Part shown: one piece after another, positions 1-5,791 of the stretch
Layout of the letters: every line of letters starts with the position of its first letter
How positions within the stretch are numbered: the stretch's first letter is position 1
Assembly: GCA_955652855.1 (NCBI GenBank)
Contig: CATPCN010000683.1
Location: forward strand, 1 to 13,906
Direction: 5' to 3'
Origin: an uncultured Chthoniobacterales bacterium
GTDB lineage: Bacteria; Verrucomicrobiota; Verrucomicrobiae; Chthoniobacterales; UBA10450
Length of the DNA stretch: 13,906 nucleotides
Position numbers and translations under genes: made by a program
Notes under the pieces: model-generated
Database searches by the model: none
What the model saw: only the letters and a program-made list of their open reading frames with translations
What the model was told of the DNA's origin: nothing

Positions 1-2
1 AG

Positions 3-1205
3 CTTCCAAGCCAGTGGGACTTTGCGATACAGGCATGCCTCGCCAGACTTCCGCAAGCCCGTCCGGGTTCCTGCGGGGAGTTTCTTCGTCTCCTCGAAGG
101 ACATGAGGGATCGACCCGGTTCTGGCTCCGGCGGTATGGGCGCCGCACTGCGTTCACAACGCTTATCCTTAGTGCGTGCGGAGCAACGGCGTATTTCGTG
201 CCTTTGCGATTTCCACATTCCCCATCCCCTCCGTTGCTTGCAATTGCAAGCTATAAGCGCGGAGAAGAATTTGTGCGGCGGCGAAACTCCGAAGGTATTC
301 AAAATGCCATCCAGGAGTTCCGGCAGGCTATAGCAATTGATTCTACTTACGCACAAGCCTGGGCCAGTTTGGCTGACGCTTACTGCGCCGCTGCGCATTA
401 CGACTTTATCGAACCCAAAGCCGCTCGCACCGAGGCAGAGAAGGCAGCACGAGAAGCCCTTCGATTAAATGGCCATCTCGCCAAGGCTCAGGGCGTTCTC
501 GCCTATACCGATTCAATCGATCTCAACAGATGGCGCCTGGCCGAGCCTTCTTTTCGCAAGGCGATCAACCTTGATCCCAATGAGCCTCTTCCCCACGCCT
601 GGTACGCTGCCTATCTGGGCCGCCTCGGGCGATTTGACGAGGCCATTGCTCAAGCTAAACGTGCCGTCGAAATTGAGCCCGGATTCTTTTATCTGAACCA
701 TCAGCTTGCCGCTGAATATTTTCGGGCAGGCCGCATTCAAGAATATTATCGTCAGTCATTGGATCTAGTTCGGTTGCAACCGTTTGAACCCAGCTCTCAC
801 CTGAGCCTGGCACGAGCTTGCGAATGGCTTGGCCATTACGAAGAGGCGCTGAATCACTGCGACGACGCAGCCAAGTACGGCAACCCACTCGCGACACTCT
901 GCTATCGTGGAACCATCGAGGCAGCCCGAGGCAACCGTACGAAGGCTTTTGAGATCGCTCGACAGGTGGAAGCGTATTGGAGCCAAAAGCCCTTCGAGGC
1001 CAGCCTACTCGTCAATCTATATGCGAAACTCGGGCAATTCGAGAAAGTGCTGGATGTTCTCGACGAAGCCTATAAACGTGGTGACGGGACCGTCCTTGCA
1101 TGTGCCACGAGTCTTTATCTCGAACCGATGAAATCGCTGCCACGGTACCAGGCTTATCTCCGAAAACTTGGTTTCGATTCGTCGACTCTCAATAAACAGC
1201 GCTAA
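3..1205 (+). CDS. Membrane Ser/Thr protein kinase with C-terminal TPR domain (5'-truncated by window edge)
   Basis: The frame is open from the first bases, so the gene starts outside the window and only its C-terminal ~400 residues are visible. Residues 1-33 of the visible part (SQWDFAIQACLA, then the Arg-Pro of QARPGS and EFLRLLEG) match the last helices of a bacterial Hanks-type kinase domain, where a conserved Arg precedes Pro. One hydrophobic segment follows at about 49-66 (TAFTTLILSACGATAYFV) after a basic stretch (WLRRYGRR), which puts the rest outside the cytoplasm. The remainder is helical TPR-like repeats, clearest around IQNAIQEFRQAIAID, WYAAYLGRLGRFDEAIAQA and HYEEALNHCDDAAKYG. Kinase-TM-TPR proteins are frequent in Acidobacteria and often accompany ECF sigma factors like the one at 4933. 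The stop overlaps the convergent YcaO gene by 4 bases. The kinase call rests on a short C-terminal piece; a DNA-binding regulator-TM-TPR protein is the alternative. A GTG at 198 would give only the TPR part and is unlikely to be the true start. Confidence 0.8.
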   Translation, partial: LPSQWDFAIQACLARLPQARPGSCGEFLRLLEGHEGSTRFWLRRYGRRTAFTTLILSACGATAYFVPLRFPHSPSPPLLAIASYKRGEEFVRRRNSEGIQNAIQEFRQAIAIDSTYAQAWASLADAYCAAAHYDFIEPKAARTEAEKAAREALRLNGHLAKAQGVLAYTDSIDLNRWRLAEPSFRKAINLDPNEPLPHAWYAAYLGRLGRFDEAIAQAKRAVEIEPGFFYLNHQLAAEYFRAGRIQEYYRQSLDLVRLQPFEPSSHLSLARACEWLGHYEEALNHCDDAAKYGNPLATLCYRGTIEAARGNRTKAFEIARQVEAYWSQKPFEASLLVNLYAKLGQFEKVLDVLDEAYKRGDGTVLACATSLYLEPMKSLPRYQAYLRKLGFDSSTLNKQR

Positions 1206-3289
1206 AGGATACAGGGATCTGGATTCAACGCCAATTCTTGCAAGGGGGCAGGCAGCCACCCGAGCTTTACGGGAACGTCGTACAGCCGTCCGGCCTCGAA
1301 CCGCGGCCCGTAGTGTCGCAAACCAGGCGCCACCACCCGTACCACCGGTATTCCGAGTTCCGGTCTGGTTAGATTGACGCTGTAAGCTTCAATGCCCGCA
1401 CGCCGCAACGCATTCAGGCAAAGCGTGAGCGCTACTTCTGTACTCACTGCCCGTACCTGGGGTGTGCTGGCTTGTCCGTCAGGCACCAGATAAGTATGCG
1501 TCTGGATCGAACTCTTGTTAAGCCATAGGCGTTGATCGAGATTATGGCCAGACCGCAACCCCCAATACCAAAACTGCGTTAGCTCCGCGATTGCGCGCTT
1601 CGCCGCGTTCACGCCGCACACGTCCGCCGCGCAGCCGAAGAGTAGGTTTTCTCCCTTATCGTCAGCCGATACCGCGGCGTAAACCGGAATCTCCAAATCG
1701 TGAGTCAGATCCAGCAATTCGAGTGTTCGATTGTTGGAAAGGAATATCTTCCGGGCGCTCTGCACGTCCTGGTCGTCCCATGTCTTCAACTCAACACCGG
1801 GGCGCCTAAGGCGGTTGTACCACCAGATTGCTAGTGCATCGCGCTCGATTAGCTCCAGCAGGCCCCTCAAAGTTGCGTCCACGAAGGTTTCTCCCGCAGC
1901 GCAGCCGTTCGTGTCCGCGTAGTTGTAAAACGGCTCTCCGCGAAACGGATACCACAGGTAAGCATAGCCGGCTGGAACATAGCACTCGCCCTCATTCAGC
2001 AAGGACTGGGCCTTTATCCAGGCCGTGGTTCGTTCGGGGTCGACTGCCTCCGGTACGCCATGCAAACTCCCTGGACCCGAATTCCAGTCCTCACGTGCCG
2101 AAAGTTGCGCTGCGCTAAAGAGCAAGAGTTTCGCTGGATGCAAGCCATCAAGCTCACCAATTCGCCCCCATACCAGCGGCTCATCGCCGACGAAAACGCA
2201 GGAATAGCGCTCGATCGCCTCCATTGTGCATCGCCGGACGGCCTCCTCCGCCGTTGGCCCTTTTCCATCCGCCGACAGTGGAGGCAGCGGGTCGCGGACG
2301 CCCGCCTTTGGAAGCGGCAGCAGTACCGCACTATTGGCCAGATAAACAAAACCAACCGGTCCGTCCGACTCCTGTAGTCTGTCGACGATCCCGGTTCGCG
2401 GACTCTGCAGGGACGCCCGAAAACTCATCGAGTCCTCGCTCGCTTCAGGACCGCATCGCGCGCAATTCCTTCGGGCCATAATTGGAAAGGCCTGGTTTGT
2501 GAGAGTGTGAAGATCAAAGGTCCAGAGATACCCCGGAGTCCAACCTGGCGGCTGCCCGGCTGCCCACAGTGTTGCGACGGTGGCGATTAATCCTGAAGCT
2601 ATCGTCATCGTGCTCGGTAGCCACGCAACCGAGGACGACGGGGCTCTCTCGGTTGGTGTGAGTCCGGTCACTGTCAGTTCCGGCCATCGGCGCAGCCTCA
2701 TCCAGTAGGCCAGGCATTCCCAGCACAACGGTCCTTCCCTCGACAAATACGGCCCGATCCAGATCTCGTTTCCCGATGGTTTGGCAAGTAAGACTGCCTT
2801 GCGGTTTGCTGCAAGCTCTGTCACCTCTGGCCGCAGGTAGTCGTCCGTGACGACGATAGACAAGTCCCCGTCCACTCGCGTTTCCACATCATTCGCGTTC
2901 AGCAGGGCCTCCAGAGCAGGGCCAAAATTCGGCAGCAGCGACACCACGGCAACTGGCTGAAGCGGACCGCGGGATCCAACAATGTCCCAAAATGCCGCTG
3001 AGTTGCGCGATATAGGTCGAGCGTGGGCTTGGACAATGACTCGTTCGCTGTACAATTCCTGGACTGCGGTTCCGATCGCAGCTCGATCGTAGGGTGGGCT
3101 GGCTTGTTCGGTTAGTGAACCCAACGTTTTCGGTTGCTGGAGAAGGCGAATGAGGTGTTGCAATAACGGGTCACCGACGAGGAATTGGCGGTGTTCAAGG
3201 AGCAGGCCAAGAGTTCCGCCCTGCGTAGCGAGCGGTACCAGGCCCGCGTTCCAGCAGAGAACCGTATTTTCGTCGAGTTGAACATTCAT
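1202..3289 (-). CDS. Fused E1-like/YcaO cyclodehydratase (TOMM-type RiPP maturation protein)
   Basis: A 695-aa protein of the fused cyclodehydratase kind, which uses ATP to turn Cys/Ser/Thr of a substrate peptide into azolines. The N-terminal ~90 residues look like a winged-helix peptide-recognition domain. The E1-like part carries a zinc tetrathiolate pair, CWEC (189-192) and CARC (276-279). The YcaO part has the ATP-binding sets TMEAIERYS (E357, E360), LLELIERDA (E479, E482) and AKRAIAELTQ (E569, Q572). The C-terminus is NPDPCIL, a weak version of the Pro-rich tail of many TOMM YcaOs. The frame extends upstream to 3376 and 3313, but bases beyond 3289 belong to a repeat found again upstream of 4175, where no YcaO exists; I therefore take the ATG at 3289. 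No start has a good Shine-Dalgarno. No dehydrogenase, TfuA, protease or transporter lies in the window, so the product may stay an azoline. The substrate is unknown; the divergent genes at 3463 and 4280 are the obvious candidates. Confidence 0.9.
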   Translation of the reverse strand: MNVQLDENTVLCWNAGLVPLATQGGTLGLLLEHRQFLVGDPLLQHLIRLLQQPKTLGSLTEQASPPYDRAAIGTAVQELYSERVIVQAHARPISRNSAAFWDIVGSRGPLQPVAVVSLLPNFGPALEALLNANDVETRVDGDLSIVVTDDYLRPEVTELAANRKAVLLAKPSGNEIWIGPYLSREGPLCWECLAYWMRLRRWPELTVTGLTPTERAPSSSVAWLPSTMTIASGLIATVATLWAAGQPPGWTPGYLWTFDLHTLTNQAFPIMARRNCARCGPEASEDSMSFRASLQSPRTGIVDRLQESDGPVGFVYLANSAVLLPLPKAGVRDPLPPLSADGKGPTAEEAVRRCTMEAIERYSCVFVGDEPLVWGRIGELDGLHPAKLLLFSAAQLSAREDWNSGPGSLHGVPEAVDPERTTAWIKAQSLLNEGECYVPAGYAYLWYPFRGEPFYNYADTNGCAAGETFVDATLRGLLELIERDALAIWWYNRLRRPGVELKTWDDQDVQSARKIFLSNNRTLELLDLTHDLEIPVYAAVSADDKGENLLFGCAADVCGVNAAKRAIAELTQFWYWGLRSGHNLDQRLWLNKSSIQTHTYLVPDGQASTPQVRAVSTEVALTLCLNALRRAGIEAYSVNLTRPELGIPVVRVVAPGLRHYGPRFEAGRLYDVPVKLGWLPAPLQELALNPDPCIL

Positions 3290-3355
3290 TAGTCTTGAAT
3301 CATAACTCGACATGAAATGGATTGGGAGATCGCGAACTGAGAAAAGGAGAATAAC

Positions 3356-3466
3356 ATGACGAACCTGAATTTGCATACGAACCGTAAGGTGCGCATTCGC
3401 CGCGCGGTCGATGAGGTATTTTCACCATGCCGTCTGATCAAAACGGAAGAGAGGACGAACTCGTGA
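3356..3466 (+). CDS. Possible 36-aa leader peptide translationally coupled to the first paralogue
   Basis: ATG preceded by AAAAGGAGA at 6-8 bases, a strong ribosome site. The frame runs 36 codons (begins MTNLNLHTNRK, ends KTEERTNS) and its TGA overlaps the GTG of the next gene as GTGA, a standard coupling arrangement. The same ribosome site and ATG recur at 4175 in unit 2, but there one-base differences keep the frame open into the paralogue. The amino acids match between units only over the first few codons, so a conserved peptide function is doubtful. It could be a coupling leader, a decayed N-terminal extension, or a tiny RiPP precursor; with only one Cys and few Ser/Thr, the last is weak. 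Confidence 0.35.
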   Translation: MTNLNLHTNRKVRIRRAVDEVFSPCRLIKTEERTNS

Positions 3467-4005
3467 GTATTCAAGATGAAACCCTAGAAGACGGTCGGTC
3501 CCACTTCCTCAACATCACCACTCATCCTAGTGGCACAGAGCTCTGGACGTACCCACCAGGTGCCAAACGTTTGGGTTTGGTCGTTGGGCTTCCTCAAACC
3601 TGCCGCAAATCTCGTCCGGGAGGATCCAGCAGATACGGTTCCCCTGAATGGTTCAAAGAGATCTCGTTCGTCGACACGGTCGACCTTGCAGTTCTGGAAC
3701 GCGCTCGAACGTGGATCCCTGACCGCTTAGGCAACGACCCGGGCTCCGTGGGGTGCGCTCACGTTTCGATGGGTGCAACGGTCACGAAGATTGTGCCGGG
3801 CGCTGGGAGTTTTACCGAACAGCCCTATCCGGCGGGCACCACCGCCGTATTCTATAGCTTGGCGATCGGGCCGGACCAGGACCCGACGAAACCTTTCGTC
3901 GCCTTGGCGATTTGGATATCGGACAAAGACTGGCCCGCTGATTTGCAAGAATTTATAGACGCTACGCGCCGCTCGAAGCTGGTTGTAAGCCCGTGTTCGC
4001 CTTAG
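3463..4005 (+). CDS. Unknown-family protein, paralogue 1 (no signal peptide, C-terminal Cys-Ser-Pro)
   Basis: A 180-aa protein I cannot place in a family. It shares about 55% identity with the next gene over the last ~155 residues, with blocks SRPGG-SRYGSPEW (50-63), VGC-HVS (96-102), TTAVFYSLA-GPDQD (126-140) and the ending CSP. Conserved cysteines are C47, C98 and C178. The GTG start follows GAGAGG at 8 bases and aligns with the equivalent GTG of paralogue 2; an in-frame ATG at 3427 would add 12 residues. Unlike paralogue 2 it lacks the twin-arginine segment and has only ~20 residues before the common region, so it probably stays in the cytoplasm. It is divergent from the YcaO cyclodehydratase, which makes it a candidate substrate or partner; Cys-Ser at the very C-terminus could in principle be heterocyclised. 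That role is inference. Confidence 0.8.
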   Translation: MSIQDETLEDGRSHFLNITTHPSGTELWTYPPGAKRLGLVVGLPQTCRKSRPGGSSRYGSPEWFKEISFVDTVDLAVLERARTWIPDRLGNDPGSVGCAHVSMGATVTKIVPGAGSFTEQPYPAGTTAVFYSLAIGPDQDPTKPFVALAIWISDKDWPADLQEFIDATRRSKLVVSPCSP

Positions 4006-4107
4006 CTCGGCTTGCGCGAGAGATCGAGTCGCGCGCACTCAGTTCCCCGTTTAGCCAGGCTTTTGCGACCACCCAGTCGCGCTTCACCGTCCGTTCGGAG
4101 AGACCGA
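4002..4107 (-). pseudogene. Remnant of the ECF sigma factor 3' end
   Basis: These 106 bases, read on the minus strand, match codons for the last ~34 residues of the sigma factor at 4933-5520, from GLSERTVKRDW through LNGELSARD. I count one substitution (tttt for tttc) and a 2-base length difference close to the stop that shifts the frame. There is no sigma-2 region, no start and no upstream part, so it cannot act as a sigma factor. It marks the right edge of duplication unit 1 and sits directly after the stop of paralogue 1, just as the intact sigma gene sits after paralogue 2. Confidence 0.88.
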
Positions 4108-4174
4108 ATTAGTCCGGAGCATAACGGACATGAAATGGACCAGGAGATCGCGAACCGAGAAAAAGGAGAGTAAC

Positions 4175-4279
4175 ATGACGAATCCGAATTCGCGTACGAA
4201 GCAGCGGTGTGAATTCTTCGCACCGTTGATGAGGTACTTTTACAGGGTCTTCAATAAAGACAGAAAGGAGGACGAGCGC
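4175..4279 (+). other. In-frame upstream leader of paralogue 2 (alternative long start)
   Basis: Equivalent of the 36-codon leader of unit 1. ATG 4175 has an independent strong Shine-Dalgarno, and the 35 codons read straight into the GTG at 4280 instead of stopping. If used, it buries the Tat signal about 58 residues inside the protein (signal at 58-73 of a 253-aa form), which would hinder export. The gene could therefore give a long cytoplasmic and a short exported form. The frame differs from unit 1 by single-base length differences on either side of a shared 'gatgaggta' block. Confidence 0.4.
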
Positions 4280-4936
4280 GTGAGCACTCAAGGTGAAAGC
4301 AAACCCGCGGAGATGCTGCGCGTGGCAAACCGGCGCAAAGGCATTGGCCGGCGCGGCGTTCTGGCCAGCGCCTTACCACTAATGGCGTTTGCTCGCAAGA
4401 CGCAGGCAAAGGCCCGCGGCCAGGTGGAGGTCATGAACGTCAAACCCGATCTTATTAACGGCACAAAGCTTCAGATGTACCCAGGGCCTCAATTGCTGGG
4501 GTATGTTATTGGGATACCTCAAGTCTGCAGGGGATCTCGCCCGGGAGGATTAAGCAGATACGGTTCCCCTGAATGGATTCAGGAGATCACCTTCATCGAC
4601 ACGAACGACGTTGCGATCGCGAACAGCGCTCGTCAGAAGCTCGGCCCCATCCGTGTAGGCAACATGGTGGGCACTGTCGGGTGTGGTCACGTTTCAAAGA
4701 ACGTAACGGTCACGAGGATTTTACAAAAAGGACCGAGTAGTTTTGACGAACAGCAATATCCACCAGAAACGACGGCTGTATTCTACAGCCTGGCGGTCGG
4801 GCCGGACCAGGACGCGAAGAAACCGTTCATCGCGTCGGAGATTTGGGTATCGGCCGCCGCGTGGGACGAGAAGTCGAAAGAGTTCATTAAGGCCAGAGAC
4901 CGCGCGGCGAATGCCGGAAGCAAGTGTTCGCCTTAG
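4280..4936 (+). CDS. Unknown-family protein, paralogue 2 (Tat-like signal, C-terminal Cys-Ser-Pro)
   Basis: A 218-aa protein paralogous to the preceding gene. The N-terminus has a twin-arginine motif and hydrophobic stretch (GRRGVLASALPLMAFA, 23-38) followed by ARKTQAKA, so Tat export is likely. The domain from about 60 to the end shares all conserved blocks with paralogue 1, with cysteines C83, C135 and C216 and the CSP ending. Two starts are credible. GTG at 4280 follows a perfect AAGGAGG at 8 bases and places the Arg pair normally. ATG at 4175, also with a strong AAAAAGGAGA, adds 35 residues in frame (MTNPNSRTKQ...). I chose the GTG because it aligns with the paralogue's start. The stop overlaps the convergent sigma stop by 4 bases. 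Family and function are unknown; it may be a YcaO substrate or a secreted effector. The extracytoplasmic Cys pair could form a disulfide. Confidence 0.82.
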   Translation: MSTQGESKPAEMLRVANRRKGIGRRGVLASALPLMAFARKTQAKARGQVEVMNVKPDLINGTKLQMYPGPQLLGYVIGIPQVCRGSRPGGLSRYGSPEWIQEITFIDTNDVAIANSARQKLGPIRVGNMVGTVGCGHVSKNVTVTRILQKGPSSFDEQQYPPETTAVFYSLAVGPDQDAKKPFIASEIWVSAAAWDEKSKEFIKARDRAANAGSKCSP

Positions 4937-5520
4937 CTCGGCTTGCGCGAGGTCGAGTCGCGCGCACTCAGTTCCCCGTTTAGCCAGGCTTTCGCGACCA
5001 CCCAGTCGCGCTTCACCGTCCGTTCGGAGAGACCGAGGAGGAGTCCGATCTCCTCCTCGGTCAACCCGCCAAAAAAACGCATCTCTACGATCTTCGCCAG
5101 GCGTGGGTCCTGGAGCGCCAACCGGTCCAGAGCTTGGTCCAGGCTCAGGAGAGAATCCAGTTTCTGTTCGCATACCACCAGTGCCTCGTCCAGCGTCATT
5201 TTTGGTTTTCCAGACCCCCTTTTCTCCGCTCTATTCTTTCGCGCATGATCGATCAGGATCCGCCGCATCACCGATGACGCCACGGCGAAAAAGTGTGCCC
5301 GGCATTTCCAGTCTGACCTGTATTGTCCCGCCAATCGTATATAGGTTTCATGCACAAGGGCCGTCGCTTGGAGAGTATGACCGGGACGCTCCCGGCGCAA
5401 GAAGGACCCGGCGAGCTTGCGCATTTCGTTGTAGATCAACGGAAACAGTTCATCTTCCGCCGCCACGTCGCCGGCGGACAACCTGTGTAAAAGAAGAGTG
5501 ATTTTCCCCGAATTCTCCAT
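4933..5520 (-). CDS. ECF-type RNA polymerase sigma factor (Sigma70_ECF, X6-like group)
   Basis: A 195-aa sigma factor with region 2 at about 10-95 (LFPLIYNEMRKLAG, RRERPGHTLQATALVHETY, AHFFAVASSVMRRILIDHAR) and region 4 at about 120-185 (DPRLAKIVEMRFFGG, EEEIGLLLGLSERTVKRDW). The RERPGHTLQ-TALVHE signature is typical of the large Sigma70_ECF group of Acidobacteria and Planctomycetes, whose members often work with Ser/Thr kinases rather than a classic anti-sigma. I start at ATG 5520, 8 bases after GGAGAG; the upstream TTG at 5526 would sit too close to that site. The stop overlaps the stop of paralogue 2. The copied tail at 4002-4107 shows that this gene was beside the paralogue family before the duplication. 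Its target promoters are unknown; the neighbouring YcaO locus and the kinase at the left edge are the natural partners to consider. Confidence 0.93.
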   Translation of the reverse strand: MENSGKITLLLHRLSAGDVAAEDELFPLIYNEMRKLAGSFLRRERPGHTLQATALVHETYIRLAGQYRSDWKCRAHFFAVASSVMRRILIDHARKNRAEKRGSGKPKMTLDEALVVCEQKLDSLLSLDQALDRLALQDPRLAKIVEMRFFGGLTEEEIGLLLGLSERTVKRDWVVAKAWLNGELSARDSTSRKPS

Positions 5521-5612
5521 CGTCAACGCTCTCCACAGTCTCCGATAATAACAGGATGGACCATCGCCTTCATTCTGCTGCTGCGCGACAAATGGGTCTA
5601 CGATACTGAACG

Positions 5613-5789
5613 ATGGATAAGCGTCTAAGGACCAGGCTTTTCGCGTGGTGGTACTTCGCCATCGCGGCCGGATTCGTTTTGCTGGCCATCAACCGCTGGC
5701 TGGTGGGCGAACCCAAGTGGCTGATCATCCTGCGGCTCGCGATAGCTCTTGGGTTCTCGCTGCTCGGCTTCGCGACCTGGCGAAAGTGA
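5613..5789 (+). CDS. Small two-helix membrane protein
   Basis: A 58-aa frame on the plus strand, starting MDKRLRTRLF and ending FATWRK. It has two hydrophobic segments, about 10-26 (FAWWYFAIAAGFVLLAI) and 38-55 (LIILRLAIALGFSLLGF), separated by NRWLVGEPKW. The basic start and basic end suggest both termini are cytoplasmic. It is divergent from the sigma gene and stops 2 bases before the end of the convergent VWFA gene, so it fits the gap exactly. No strong Shine-Dalgarno is visible before the ATG. I recognise no family. The clean hydrophobic pattern and exact fit between neighbours are the arguments that it is real. Confidence 0.6.
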   Translation: MDKRLRTRLFAWWYFAIAAGFVLLAINRWLVGEPKWLIILRLAIALGFSLLGFATWRK

Positions 5790-5791
5790 AT

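Larger units (their letters stand above)
3290..4107 (+). repeat. Tandem duplication, unit 1 (short upstream region, first paralogue, sigma tail remnant)
   Basis: This stretch is homologous along its whole length to 4108-5036. It begins with 'attagtc', runs through the Shine-Dalgarno and ATG of a short leader frame, the first paralogue, and a piece of the ECF sigma 3' end, then breaks off at 'gagaccga'. By eye the upstream part is roughly 80% identical between units, the gene about two thirds identical, and the sigma part almost identical. 'attagtc' at both left edges may be the junction microhomology. The left edge abuts the YcaO start codon, so the ~70 bases at 3290-3355 must also serve as the YcaO promoter region; I see no convincing -35/-10 pair there. 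Confidence 0.85.
4108..5036 (+). repeat. Tandem duplication, unit 2 (upstream region, second paralogue, 3' end of intact sigma gene)
   Basis: Second copy of the unit at 3290-4107. It is about 110 bases longer, mainly because paralogue 2 contains the coding sequence for a Tat-like signal that paralogue 1 lacks. Beyond 5036 the intact sigma gene continues without a counterpart in unit 1. Because the sigma fragment is complete only here, unit 2 holds the ancestral right-hand junction, while unit 1 holds the ancestral left-hand junction with the YcaO gene. Confidence 0.85.

Noticed and set aside
3290..3376. N-terminal extension of the YcaO protein to ATG 3376 or 3313
   Set aside because: These bases belong to the tandem repeat found again upstream of 4175, where no YcaO follows, and no ribosome site supports either start.
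4743..5501. Plus-strand 252-codon frame across paralogue 2 and the sigma gene
   Set aside because: It is Arg/Ser/Pro-rich shadow sequence spanning two real genes in other frames.
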